Shown here: positions 1 to 8,500 of the stretch, in pieces | Layout of the letters: each line of letters starts with the position of its first letter | Numbering within the stretch: the first letter of the stretch is position 1 | DNA from: Streptomyces tauricus | GTDB lineage: Bacteria; Actinomycetota; Actinomycetes; Streptomycetales; Streptomycetaceae | Reading direction: 5' to 3' | Length of the DNA stretch: 64,000 nt | Assembly: GCF_014650955.1 (NCBI RefSeq) | Contig: NZ_BMVY01000016.1 | Span: forward strand, 117,013 to 181,012 | The notes under the pieces: generated by a model | The model's database searches: none | The model's input: the letters and a program-made list of their open reading frames with translations, nothing else | What the model was told of the DNA's origin: nothing | Translations under genes and position numbers: made by a program

Positions 1-143
1 ACCGGCTGCTCGCGGGAGGGGTCGTCATCACCGGCGACCTCACTCTGCGGATCGCGGACGTCGATCTCGTACGGATCGATCTGAACGCGCTCATCAGCTC
101 GGTGAACGAGAACGTTCCCGCGCCGTGGGAGGAGATGCTGTGA
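1..143 (+). CDS. GvpA-family gas vesicle protein (GvpS/J-like), C-terminal part
   Basis: Only the last 46 codons lie in the window, reading in the frame that starts at base 3 and ending at TGA 141-143. The peptide has the GvpA/GvpJ-type strand pattern (GVVITGDLTLRIADVDLVRI) followed by an acidic tail. The GvpA superfamily forms or nucleates the gas-vesicle shell. In Streptomyces gvp clusters the GvpA-like gene directly before gvpK is usually gvpS, so GvpS is the best guess; GvpJ is the alternative. It overlaps gvpK by four bases (GTGA), which suggests translational coupling. Confidence 0.8.
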   Translation, partial: RLLAGGVVITGDLTLRIADVDLVRIDLNALISSVNENVPAPWEEML

Positions 144-505
144 GCGGCGGCGAGGCACTTCAGAGGGTCGTCGACGACGCGGTCCTGGGAACCGGAACCC
201 GGTCCGGGGCCGGGGCCGGGAAGCAGGCTGGGCGGAGTCGGCTCGACCTCGAACCCGACACGGTGGAGCGGGACCTGATCAAGCTGGTGCTGACCGTGGT
301 CGAGTTGCTGCGGCAACTGATGGAGCGGCAGGCCGTGCGGCGCTTCGACACGGGGGATCTGTCGGAGGACCAGGAGGAGCGGATCGGGTTGACGCTGATG
401 CTCCTCGACGACCGGATGGCGGAGCTGCGCGACCGCTACGGCCTCCGTCCGGAGGACCTGAACCTCGACCTCGGCCCCTTGGGGCCGCTGCTTCCCCGGG
501 ACTAG
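140..505 (+). CDS. gvpK: Gas vesicle protein GvpK
   Basis: A 121-residue protein matching the GvpK family, an accessory gas-vesicle protein. After a Gly/Ala-rich N-terminus comes the conserved block LEPDTVERDLIKLVLTVVEL, then LMERQAVRRF and the C-terminal RIGLTLMLLDDRMAELRDRY with an LNLDLGPLG tail. I place the start at GTG 140, because it overlaps the preceding TGA; GTG 125 is in frame but would overlap the upstream gene by 19 bases. It is the last gene of the gvp operon: no further co-directional gene follows and repeats start immediately after the stop. Confidence 0.9.
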   Translation: MSGGEALQRVVDDAVLGTGTRSGAGAGKQAGRSRLDLEPDTVERDLIKLVLTVVELLRQLMERQAVRRFDTGDLSEDQEERIGLTLMLLDDRMAELRDRYGLRPEDLNLDLGPLGPLLPRD

Positions 506-506
506 G

Positions 507-693
507 CCCCGCGCCCCTTACAAGCAAAAGACTGCGCCGTTCCCCGCGCCCCCAAAAGACAAAAGATTGCGCCGTTCCCCGCGCCCCTAAAGGCAAAGGC
601 CAAAGCCTGCGCCGTTCCCCGCGCCCCTATGGGGGCGCCCCGTCAGGGGCGCGGGGAACGGCGCAATCTTTTGAGGGGCGCGGGGAACGGCGC
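507..693. repeat. Cluster of six copies of the GC-rich intergenic element
   Basis: Between convergent gvpK and the methyltransferase, the core (GCGCCGTTCCCCGCGCCCCT and variants) occurs about six times. A truncated copy lies near 507-519. Direct copies lie near 534-552, 569-587 and 610-628, separated by A-rich links such as aaaagac. Inverted copies lie near 646-664 and 675-693. The opposed copies can fold into long hairpins. The position between two gene ends suits a bidirectional terminator. No coding potential is evident. Confidence 0.75.
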
Positions 694-709
694 GGACGGG
701 CCCGCCGGT

Positions 710-1528
710 TCAGGGTGTCCGTTTGCGGGACAGGAGTTCGCCGTGGAGGACGGCGAACCACGCGTCCTCCTGGCGCCCCCACTCCCGCCACGCGGCGGCG
801 ATCGCGTCCAACCGCTCCACCCCCGCATGCCCTCCCTCAACCGCACGCGCCGCATACGCGGACGCGACCGTGCGGTCCGCCCACAGCCCGCTCCACCACG
901 CCCGCTCCTCCGCGGTCGAGTAGCACCACGTACCCGCGGACGCCGTGATGTCCTCGAAGCCGGCCGCCAGCGCCCACGACTTGAGGCGCCGCCCGGCATC
1001 CGGTTCACCCCCGTTGGCGCGCGCCACCCGCCGGTACAGGTCGAGCCAGTCGTCCATCCCCGGGGACCGCGGATACCAGGTCATCGCCGCGTAGTCCGAG
1101 TCCCGGACGGCGACGAAACCCCCCGGCTTCGTGACCCGGTACATCTCCCGCAGCGCCTGCACCGGATCGCCCACGTGCTGCAGCACCTGGTGCGCGTGGA
1201 CGACGCAGAAGCTGTCGTCCGGATACTCCAGCGCGTGGACGTCCGCGACGGCGAAGTCGACGTTCGTCAGGCCCCGTCCGGCCGCCGTGGCGCGTGCCTG
1301 GTCCAGGATGCCCGGCGCGTGGTCGACGCCGGTGACCTGGCCGTCCGGGACCAGTTCGGCCAGGTCCGCGGTGATGGTGCCGGGCCCGCAGCCGATGTCC
1401 AGGATCCGCATGTGGGGCTTGAGCGAGCCGAGGAGGTAGGCCGCCGAGTTGGCGGCCGTACGCCAGGTGTGCGAGCGCAGCACGGACTCGTGGTGGCCGT
1501 GCGTGTACACGGCGGTCTCCTCAGGCAT
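710..1528 (-). CDS. Class I SAM-dependent methyltransferase
   Basis: A 272-residue soluble protein with the class I methyltransferase fold. SAM-binding motif I is LDIGCGPGT, followed by an acidic loop ending GVDHAPG, motif II region FAVADVHALEYPDDSF and the post-III block MYRVTKPGGFVAVRD. The C-terminal half (WYPRSPGMDDWL onward) resembles UbiE/Methyltransf_11 small-molecule enzymes; the substrate cannot be told. I choose ATG 1528 because GAAGAGG lies eight bases upstream; GTG 1552 is an in-frame alternative adding eight residues. It is convergent with gvpK across the repeat cluster and lies downstream of the PAP2/kinase gene on the same strand. Confidence 0.85.
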   Translation of the reverse strand: MPEETAVYTHGHHESVLRSHTWRTAANSAAYLLGSLKPHMRILDIGCGPGTITADLAELVPDGQVTGVDHAPGILDQARATAAGRGLTNVDFAVADVHALEYPDDSFCVVHAHQVLQHVGDPVQALREMYRVTKPGGFVAVRDSDYAAMTWYPRSPGMDDWLDLYRRVARANGGEPDAGRRLKSWALAAGFEDITASAGTWCYSTAEERAWWSGLWADRTVASAYAARAVEGGHAGVERLDAIAAAWREWGRQEDAWFAVLHGELLSRKRTP

Positions 1529-1636
1529 GGCGGCATCCTCTTCACTCGTCACCGGGCCCCGCGGGGCATACGAGTCAAGCTACGCCGCCATGTCGAATGA
1601 TGAGACCCACGTATCGTCATCTGGACTGACAGGTCA

Positions 1637-3127
1637 TCAGCGCGGGCCGCTCGGGCGGTAGACCGTCAGCGCCTCCGGGAGCTTCTGGACCGTCACATCG
1701 CCCTCCACCGGCGTGACTTCGCCGTCGAAGGCCAGCAGCGTGCCCGGTTCGACGCCCTGCACCCGCAGACCGCCGACCCGCAGCGCCGCGTGCACGGGGG
1801 ACCGGGTCAGCGGTCCGGCCACGGCCGCGGCGAGCAGGCGTACGGCCGGGAAACGGCCGCCGTGCACGACCCGCACGTCGAGGAGACCGTCCGAGAGGTC
1901 GTAACGCCGGGCCGGGATCGGCCCCATCCGGTGATAGGTGCCGTTGCCGGCGAACAGCAGCCACAACGGCCGCTCCCGGCCCTCGAACTCGGCCCGCAGC
2001 GGGTGCCGTCCCGCGCGCACGACGCGCAGGGTCGCGACCACCCCGGCCGGCCAGCCGCCGATCCGCTTCGACCAGTGGTCCCGCTCGCGCACCAGCTCCG
2101 GATAGACGCCCAGGCTGCAGTTGTTGAGGAAGTAGCCCTCCTGCTCACCGGCGGAGTACCGGCCCACGTCCACCCGTACGGCGTCGCCCTCCGTCAGGGC
2201 GCGGCTCAGACCGCGTACGTCCTCCACGCCCAGGTCCTTCGTGAAGTGGTTGAGCGTGCCGCCGGGCAGCACGGCGAGCGGCAGGCCGTGGCGCAGGGCC
2301 ACCGTGGCGGCCGCGTTGATCGAGCCGTCGCCGCCGCACACCCCCAGCACCTCTGCGCGGGCCGCCGCCTTCTCCAACTCGGCCCGCAGGTACTCCGGTT
2401 CGCACTCCACGACCTCCGCGAGCGGCAGCGCGTCCCCGATGGCGCGCATCCGGTCCGCGGTGCCCGCCGAGGTGTTGACCACGAGTACCAGGCCCTCCCC
2501 GTCCTGAAGGGCGGGCACGTCCGCGCGCGGACGCCCGGGCGGTGGCAGCTGGTCACGCGTCGGCACCAGCCCGCGTACGGCGAAGGCGGCCCCCGCGCCG
2601 AACGCCGCCCCGACGAGCACGTCGCTCGGGAAGTGCGCACCCGTGTAGATCCGGGACAGGGCCACCGCGGCGGCCACCGGGGCCACCACCGCGCCTAGCG
2701 TCCGGGACTCCAGGGCGACGCCCGTCGCGAAGGCCGCCGCGGACGCCGAGTGCCCCGAGGGGAAGGAGGTGGTGATCGGCTGCCGCTTCAGCTGCCGCAT
2801 CATCGGCACGGTGTCGAGCCGGGGGCGCGGGCGGCGCACCGAGCGCTTGCCCACGGTGTTGATCGTGGCCGAGGCCAGGGCGAGCGAGGCGATCCCGCGG
2901 ACGGCAGCCCGGCGCGCCCGCGGTGAGCGGGTCGCCGCCAGGGCCGCCGCCGCGCCGAACCACAGCACCCCGTGGTTCGCGCTGCGGCTCAGCTTCGGCA
3001 GCAGCGGGTCGGCGCCCGGCCAGTGCCGGGTCGCGACCGCCTCGAACAGGCGGGTGTCGAGGGCCAGCAGCCGGTTCAGCAGGGCGTGGCCGGCTCCGGC
3101 GGCGGTGAGGTCTACTTCTGCGGTCAT
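1637..3127 (-). CDS. PAP2 phosphatase / diacylglycerol-kinase-family fusion protein
   Basis: A 496-residue two-domain lipid enzyme. Residues 1-185 form a type 2 phosphatidic-acid phosphatase domain with the three signature motifs KRSVRRPRP (94-102), PSGHS (123-127) and SRIYTGAHFPSDV (158-170), among hydrophobic helices. Residues about 210-496 are a diacylglycerol/sphingosine-kinase catalytic domain with GGDGS (265-269) and PGGTLNHF (288-295). All expected catalytic residues of both halves are present. The fusion is common in actinobacteria and presumably acts on undecaprenyl or phospholipid phosphates at the membrane. It is divergent from the ABC-F gene across an 81-base gap. Confidence 0.93.
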   Translation of the reverse strand: MTAEVDLTAAGAGHALLNRLLALDTRLFEAVATRHWPGADPLLPKLSRSANHGVLWFGAAAALAATRSPRARRAAVRGIASLALASATINTVGKRSVRRPRPRLDTVPMMRQLKRQPITTSFPSGHSASAAAFATGVALESRTLGAVVAPVAAAVALSRIYTGAHFPSDVLVGAAFGAGAAFAVRGLVPTRDQLPPPGRPRADVPALQDGEGLVLVVNTSAGTADRMRAIGDALPLAEVVECEPEYLRAELEKAAARAEVLGVCGGDGSINAAATVALRHGLPLAVLPGGTLNHFTKDLGVEDVRGLSRALTEGDAVRVDVGRYSAGEQEGYFLNNCSLGVYPELVRERDHWSKRIGGWPAGVVATLRVVRAGRHPLRAEFEGRERPLWLLFAGNGTYHRMGPIPARRYDLSDGLLDVRVVHGGRFPAVRLLAAAVAGPLTRSPVHAALRVGGLRVQGVEPGTLLAFDGEVTPVEGDVTVQKLPEALTVYRPSGPR

Positions 3128-3208
3128 GCCTCATCGTCTACCCCACCGGGCCTTCGGCGCGCATATCGGTTTGCCCCGCCGCCCGTCCGCCCCGGACAAT
3201 GCGCGACC

Positions 3209-4828
3209 ATGGGACATCTCGAAGCCGCGCACCTGGAGTACTACCTTCCCGACGGGAGGGCGCTGCTCGGCGACGTCTCCTTCCGGGTGGGCGAAGGGGC
3301 CGTGGTGGCGCTCGTGGGGCCCAACGGCGCCGGAAAAACGACACTGCTGCGGCTGATCTCGGGCGAGCTGAAACCGCACGGCGGTACGGTCACAGTGAGC
3401 GGCGGACTCGGGGTGATGCGCCAGTTCGTGGGATCCGTACGGGACGAGTCGACCGTGCGTGACCTGCTCGTGTCGGTGGCCCAGCCCCGCATCCGCGAGG
3501 CCGCGCAGGCCGTGGACCGTGCCGAGCACGGCATCATGACGGTCGACGACGAGGCCGCGCAGATGCAGTACGCGCAGGCACTCTCGGACTGGGCGGAGGC
3601 CCAGGGGTACGAGGCCGAGACGCTCTGGGACATCTGCACCACGGCCGCGCTCGGCGTCCCGTACGACAAGGCGCAGTTCCGCGAGGTACGCACCCTGTCG
3701 GGCGGTGAGCAGAAGCGGCTCGTCCTCGAAGCGCTGCTGCGTGGCTCCGACGAGGTGCTGCTCCTCGACGAGCCGGACAACTACCTCGACGTCCCCGGCA
3801 AGCGCTGGCTGGAGGAGAGGCTGCGGGAGACCCGTAAGACGGTCCTGTTCGTCTCGCACGACCGGGAACTGCTCGCCCGCTCCGCCGAGAAGATCGTCAG
3901 CGTGGAGCCGGGCCCGGCCGGTGCCGACGCCTGGGTGCACGGCGGTGGCTTCGCCACGTACCACGAGGCCCGCCGCGAGCGCTTTGCACGCTTCGAGGAG
4001 CTGCGGCGGCGCTGGGACGAGAAGCACGCCCAGCTCAAGAAGCTGGTACTCAACCTGCGCCAGGCGGCCTCCATCAGCCATGAGCTGGCCTCGCGCTACC
4101 AGGCCGCGCAGACCAGACTGCGCAAGTTCGAGGAGGCCGGGCCGCCGCCGGAGCCGCCGCGCGAGCAGGACATCACGATGCGCCTGCACGGCGGACGCAC
4201 CGGCGTACGGGCCGTGACCTGCAAGGGGCTCGAACTGACCGGCCTGATGAAACCCTTCGACCTGGAGGTCTTCTACGGCGAGCGGGTCGCCGTCCTCGGC
4301 TCGAACGGCTCGGGCAAGTCGCACTTCCTGCGGCTGCTGGCGGGCGGCGACGTGGCGCACACGGGGGAGTGGAAGCTCGGCGCGCGGGTCGTGGCCGGCC
4401 ACTTCGCGCAGACCCACGCGCACCCCGAACTGGTGGGGCGCCCCCTGCTCGACATCCTGTGGACCGAGCACGCCCAGGCCCGCGGGGCCGCGATGTCGCG
4501 GCTGCGGAGGTACGAGCTGACGGCTCAGGCGGAGCAGCGGTTCGACCGGCTGTCCGGTGGGCAGCAGGCCCGCTTCCAGATCCTCCTGCTCGAACTGGAG
4601 GGGTCCACGGCCCTGCTCCTCGACGAGCCGACGGACAACCTCGACCTGGAGTCGGCGGAAGCCCTTCAGGAGGGGCTTGAGGCGTATCAGGGGACGGTGC
4701 TGGCCGTCACCCACGACCGGTGGTTCGCGCGCGCCTTCGACCGGTATCTGGTGTTCGGGAGCGACGGGCGCGTGCGGGAGACGGCGGAGCCGGTGTGGGA
4801 CGAGCGGCGGGTGGAGCGCTCGCGCTAG
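3209..4828 (+). CDS. ABC-F family ATPase (duplicated ATP-binding cassette)
   Basis: A 539-residue cytoplasmic protein with two ABC domains and no membrane segment. Domain 1 has Walker A GPNGAGKTT (37-45), signature LSGGEQ (about 162) and Walker B LLLDEPDNYLDV. Domain 2 has GSNGSGKS (about 364), LSGGQQ (about 448) and LLLDEPTDNLDL. Between them is a charged linker (residues about 255-320) typical of ABC-F proteins, which act on the ribosome in translation or antibiotic protection. The start is ATG 3209, because the first strand (GHLEAAHLEYY) begins there. A long hairpin follows at 4885-4928. Resistance or housekeeping role cannot be told from sequence. Confidence 0.9.
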   Translation: MGHLEAAHLEYYLPDGRALLGDVSFRVGEGAVVALVGPNGAGKTTLLRLISGELKPHGGTVTVSGGLGVMRQFVGSVRDESTVRDLLVSVAQPRIREAAQAVDRAEHGIMTVDDEAAQMQYAQALSDWAEAQGYEAETLWDICTTAALGVPYDKAQFREVRTLSGGEQKRLVLEALLRGSDEVLLLDEPDNYLDVPGKRWLEERLRETRKTVLFVSHDRELLARSAEKIVSVEPGPAGADAWVHGGGFATYHEARRERFARFEELRRRWDEKHAQLKKLVLNLRQAASISHELASRYQAAQTRLRKFEEAGPPPEPPREQDITMRLHGGRTGVRAVTCKGLELTGLMKPFDLEVFYGERVAVLGSNGSGKSHFLRLLAGGDVAHTGEWKLGARVVAGHFAQTHAHPELVGRPLLDILWTEHAQARGAAMSRLRRYELTAQAEQRFDRLSGGQQARFQILLLELEGSTALLLDEPTDNLDLESAEALQEGLEAYQGTVLAVTHDRWFARAFDRYLVFGSDGRVRETAEPVWDERRVERSR

Positions 4829-5130
4829 CGCTTCGCCTGGCAGGGCCGGGAGTTGTCGGGGGTGCGGGCCGGCGGGGGCTGGCCGCGCGGTTCTCCGCGC
4901 CCCTTTTCAGGGGTGCGGAGAACCGCGCAATCTGGCCCTGAACATCAACACGAGGTCTCCGCCCGTGTTTGCCCCGGGAAACCCGGGGCAGGCGGACACT
5001 CAGTGCTTCGGACAGGAGGCACGTCCGTGGGAGTCGCGTCCCGCCCCACGGGTGTGCCCGTTCCGGCTCCAGGGTGCGCTCTCACGGTTGACCGTCCAAC
5101 CAGAGCACCCTCAAGAGAGTTGCAGGCATC
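4829..5130. other. Intergenic region between ABC-F gene and sigma factor gene
   Basis: This 302-base stretch has no credible gene. It contains the hairpin at 4885-4928, a second hairpin at 4970-4990 (tgccccggg, three-base loop, cccggggca) and a presumed promoter for the sigma gene. I could not identify a clear -10/-35 pair. Only a weak AG-rich ribosome site precedes the ATG at 5131. Confidence 0.6.
4885..4928 (+). terminator. Long hairpin, probable terminator (inverted pair of the intergenic element)
   Basis: Left arm 4885-4904 and right arm 4909-4928 are 20-base arms that pair with a single G-T wobble around a four-base loop (tttc). The arms are two opposed copies of the dispersed GC-rich element. 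The position 57 bases after the ABC-F stop fits a terminator. No long T tract follows, as is usual in Streptomyces. Confidence 0.75.
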
Positions 5131-5925
5131 ATGCGCACTCACGCGAGCGCCAGGCACCATCCGCACGACGACGCCCCCGACACGGCCGAGGACTTCCGCA
5201 GGCTCGCCTCGATGCCTCCCGGCCGGGCGCGCGACACGCTTCGTGAACAGATCATCGAAGCCTGGCTGCCCATGGCGGAGCGACTGGCCGGCCGGTTCCG
5301 CAGCCGCGGCGAGAACTTCGAGGACCTGCGGCAGGTCGCGGCGCTCGGTCTGGTCAAGGCCGTCGACCGCTACGACCCCGAGCGCGGCAACGCCTTCGAG
5401 AGCTACGCCGTGCCGACCGTCACCGGTGAGATCAAGCGTCACTTCCGTGACCACATGTGGACCCTGCACGTACCGCGCCGGGTCCAGGACCTGCGCAACC
5501 GCGTCCGCTTCGCGCGCCAGGACCTGTCCCAGACCATTCCCGGCCGGCAGCCCACGGTCGAGGAGATCGCCGCGCACGCGCAGATGAGCGAGGACGACGT
5601 ACGCACCGGTCTGGAGGCCCTGGAGAGCTTCACCGCGCTCTCGCTGGACGCCGAACTGCCCGGCAGCGAGGACGGCTACTCCCTGAGCGACGCGCTGGGC
5701 TCCGCCGACCCGGCCCTCGACATCGTGATCGACCGCGAATCGGTCAAGCCCCGGCTGGAGGCCCTGTCCGAACGCGAACGGGCCATCCTCTACATGCGGT
5801 TCTTCAGCGACATGACCCAGAGCCGTATCGCCGAGCAGCTCGGCATCTCCCAGATGCATGTCTCCCGGCTGATCAGCCGCTGCTGCGACCGGCTGCGGGA
5901 CCAGGTCATGCGGGACGTCGCGTGA
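5131..5925 (+). CDS. RNA polymerase sigma factor, SigB/SigF/SigG subfamily
   Basis: A 264-residue group 3 sigma factor. Region 2 is LRQVAALGLVKAVDRYDPER with a following TGEIKRHFRD. Region 3 includes VPRRVQDLRN and the helix around PTVEEIAAHAQMSEDDV. Region 4 carries LSERERAILYMRF and the helix-turn-helix QSRIAEQLGISQMHVSRLIS. This subfamily drives general-stress, osmotic or sporulation regulons and is normally held by an anti-sigma kinase; no such partner lies beside it here. A start at ATG 5131 gives the usual family length. Which paralogue it is (Streptomyces carry many) is undetermined. Confidence 0.93.
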   Translation: MRTHASARHHPHDDAPDTAEDFRRLASMPPGRARDTLREQIIEAWLPMAERLAGRFRSRGENFEDLRQVAALGLVKAVDRYDPERGNAFESYAVPTVTGEIKRHFRDHMWTLHVPRRVQDLRNRVRFARQDLSQTIPGRQPTVEEIAAHAQMSEDDVRTGLEALESFTALSLDAELPGSEDGYSLSDALGSADPALDIVIDRESVKPRLEALSERERAILYMRFFSDMTQSRIAEQLGISQMHVSRLISRCCDRLRDQVMRDVA

Positions 5926-6194
5926 CGGGCCGCGTTCCGGGCCGAGTGACGGGCCCCGTGCGACAGGCCGCGTGGCGGGCCGTGTGACCCCTCCGGCGCT
6001 CTTCTGACGCCACCGGCACAGGTGCGGGCCGGTTCACCCGCTCGGGCGTCCCCGTGGCACGAATGGTGTCCGGCCGCGCGCGCCCCGGGCGGGGGCGGGC
6101 TGTGATGGGCTGCGGGGCATGCCGGTCGTGCCCCGCCTCCGCCGCCGTACCCGGGCGTGGGGGTCCAGCCGACGGCCGAAGGAGACCGAGCCCC

Positions 6195-7100
6195 ATGCCG
6201 CTGAGCCGTACCGCTCGCGCACTGTCCGCCACCGCCTTCACCACCCTCGTACTCGGCACCGCCGCGACGGCCGCGACCACAACGGCCGCGTCCGCGAACT
6301 CGGGGGCAGAGGTCAGCCCGCGCACGGTGGCCCCGGGCGGCAGCGTCACCGTCTCCGTCACCTGCGCGTCGACCGGCGGGCACCCGCCCAAGACCATCGA
6401 CGCCACCTCCGACGCCTTCGAGCACGGCACGGTCCAGCTGCACAGGACCGGGCACGCCGGGGACTCAGGAGACTCCGAGGGATCCGGGCACTCCGGACAC
6501 AAGGAGGACCCCTCCCGGATGGACGACCCGGCGGGCGCGGACGATCCGGCGGGCGTCGACGACCTGGCGGGGGTCGAGGATCCGTTGGGCGTCGAAGACG
6601 CGGCCGGCATGGACGACCCGGCGGGGGACGAGGACGCGACGGGGCTGGACGACGAGGGTCCGGCAGTCGTCGAGGAGCCCGCGGACGCCGGCGATCCGGG
6701 GGGCCGGGACGATCCCGCGGGCAAGGACGACCCCGCGGGCAAGGACGAGGCGCGGGGCGGTCTCACCTACAGCGGCACCGCCCGTATCGCGCCCGCCGCG
6801 GACTTCGCGGAGGGCGGCCCGGACGGCGCCGGGAAGTCCTCCGAGTGGCGGGCCGAGGGCGTCTGCCCGGCGGCGCCCGGCGGCGAGGGCAAGGAGTGGA
6901 GCGCGTCCTTCACGGTGTCCCTCGGTGCGTCCCACGACCGCTCTCACGGCACGCGGGTCCCGCACGGGGTGCACGCGGGCGAGGGCGGCACCTTCAACGA
7001 CTCCACGGTCGCCCTGGTGTCCGGCGGCGTCCTCATCGCGGGCGCGCTCGGCGCGGCCGTCCACAAGCTGCGCCACCGGGAGTCGTCGCCGAACGGCTGA
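6195..7100 (+). CDS. Secreted, acidic repeat-containing membrane-anchored protein
   Basis: A 301-residue protein I do not recognise by family. Residues 1-35 are a typical signal peptide ending in an Ala-rich cleavage region (TTTAASANS). A beta-type segment with SPRTVAPGGSVTVSVTCAS follows. Residues about 105-190 are a low-complexity acidic tract built from DDPAG-like pentapeptide units (DDPAG, DDLAG, EDPLG and so on). After a further extracellular segment, residues about 272-292 form one hydrophobic helix followed by KLRHR, a stop-transfer anchor. I see no LPXTG-like sortase motif. The start ATG 6195 opens the signal peptide. It precedes two co-directional genes and may be in their operon. 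Confidence 0.75.
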   Translation: MPLSRTARALSATAFTTLVLGTAATAATTTAASANSGAEVSPRTVAPGGSVTVSVTCASTGGHPPKTIDATSDAFEHGTVQLHRTGHAGDSGDSEGSGHSGHKEDPSRMDDPAGADDPAGVDDLAGVEDPLGVEDAAGMDDPAGDEDATGLDDEGPAVVEEPADAGDPGGRDDPAGKDDPAGKDEARGGLTYSGTARIAPAADFAEGGPDGAGKSSEWRAEGVCPAAPGGEGKEWSASFTVSLGASHDRSHGTRVPHGVHAGEGGTFNDSTVALVSGGVLIAGALGAAVHKLRHRESSPNG

Positions 7101-7148
7101 GTCGCGAAGCGGATCACTGGGTACGGGGCCCCAGGAGCACGACCGGCA

Positions 7149-7231
7149 CCGTGGGGGACCGGAACGTGGGGGACCCCGACCGAGGGGACCCCGACCGAGG
7201 GGGCCGGACCGTGGGGGACCGGACCGAGGGG
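7149..7231. repeat. Short direct repeats between two genes
   Basis: Within the 161-base gap, the phrase ccgtgggggaccgga appears near 7149 and again near 7209, and ccccgaccgagggg occurs twice in tandem near 7174-7203. This is a degenerate G-rich tandem array. It has no coding character and lies immediately upstream of the ribosome site of the next gene (ggaggt at about 7250). Confidence 0.6.
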
Positions 7232-7261
7232 TCCAGGGAAGCACTGCGCGGAGGTACACAG

Positions 7262-8500
7262 ATGCGGAGGACCGAGCCGGAAGGGCACGGACCTGTCCGT
7301 TACGGCCCACCCCTCCCGGACCACGGCCTGCCGCCGCCCTCCGGACTCGTCGCCGCGGCGACCGGCACGCACACCGAACCGACCGGCGGGAGCGCAGCCC
7401 TCCTGGACGCGGCCCGCGGCTACTGGGCCCGGCGCGGACTGCCCGCCGACCGCGACCGGACCGTCGCCGCGCCCGGCGCCCCCGCCCTGCTCCTCGCGCT
7501 GACCGCCGCACTCGGCGGCGATGTGCTGGTGCCCCGCCCGTGCGCGGCCTGGTGGACGCCGCAGGCCCGTCTGCTGGGCGCGTCCGTCTTCCCCGTGGGC
7601 ACCCCCGCCGAGTGCGGCGGCGTCCCGGACCCGTACGCCCTCCTGGAGACCGTGCGCCGGGTGCGTGCCGAGGGCGGCGATCCGCGGCTGCTCGTCCTGT
7701 CCGTGGCCGACGATCCCGCCGCGACCGTCGCGCCGCCCGAGCTGGTCCACGAGACCGTCGAGGCCGCCGCAGGCGAGGGCCTGCACGTGGTCAGCGACGA
7801 GACCTGGCGCGACACGCTGCACGAGCCGCAGGACACCGTGCTGATCGGCCCCGCCGAGATGCTGCCGGACCGGGTCACGGTCCTCACCGACCTCGCCGGC
7901 CCGTTCCTCCCGGCCGGCTGGCCCGCCGCGATCGCCCGCTTCCCCGGCAACGACACCGGCACCCTCCTGCGCGACCGCGTCCTCGACGTCCTCACCGCAC
8001 TCGACGCCCGGATCGCCACGCCGGTCGCCTCGGCCGCCGCGTACGCGCTCGGCGAGCCCGACGAGATCACGCACCGCCTCGCCGCGTCCGTACGGCTGCA
8101 CGCGCGCGTGGCCGCCGCCGCGCACCGGGCGCTCACCGCGGCGGGCGCCTTCGTCCGGCCCCCGCGGGCGGGACGCCACCTGTACGCCGACCTCGGCCCG
8201 CTGCGGTCCGCGCTCGGCGCGCTCGGTGTCGGTGACGCGCAGGAACTGGAGGACTTCCTCAGCGTCCGGCTGGGCATGCCGACGCCCGGCGGGCACCGCT
8301 TCGGGGACGACCTCGGCGCCCTGCGCGTACGGCTGGACACCGGGGCGTTCCTCGGCACAACCGACGACGAGCGCATGGCGTCTCTTCTGTCACCGGAACC
8401 TCTGGAATTGCCGCATGTGGACAGCGTGTTGAGTCTGCTGGGATCGACCTTCGACGATCTCCGCGACGACGACGCTCGGCGACGGGAGTCCCCTCGATGA
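7262..8500 (+). CDS. Aminotransferase class I/II-fold protein, apparently lacking the PLP lysine
   Basis: A 412-residue protein with the fold type I aminotransferase layout: a glycine-rich N-terminal region, LLALTAALGGDVLVPRPCAAW (cofactor-phosphate region), the VVSDETWRDTL segment equivalent to the DEAY region, and a C-terminal small domain ending in an LRVRLDTGAF strand that holds the usual substrate arginine. The segment where the Schiff-base lysine is expected (SxSK...PG.R.GY) reads LTDLAGPFLPAGWPAAI, with no lysine. It may therefore be non-catalytic or have another role. The start ATG 7262 has GGAGGT about eight bases upstream. It overlaps the MBL gene by ATGA. Confidence 0.75.
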   Translation: MRRTEPEGHGPVRYGPPLPDHGLPPPSGLVAAATGTHTEPTGGSAALLDAARGYWARRGLPADRDRTVAAPGAPALLLALTAALGGDVLVPRPCAAWWTPQARLLGASVFPVGTPAECGGVPDPYALLETVRRVRAEGGDPRLLVLSVADDPAATVAPPELVHETVEAAAGEGLHVVSDETWRDTLHEPQDTVLIGPAEMLPDRVTVLTDLAGPFLPAGWPAAIARFPGNDTGTLLRDRVLDVLTALDARIATPVASAAAYALGEPDEITHRLAASVRLHARVAAAAHRALTAAGAFVRPPRAGRHLYADLGPLRSALGALGVGDAQELEDFLSVRLGMPTPGGHRFGDDLGALRVRLDTGAFLGTTDDERMASLLSPEPLELPHVDSVLSLLGSTFDDLRDDDARRRESPR

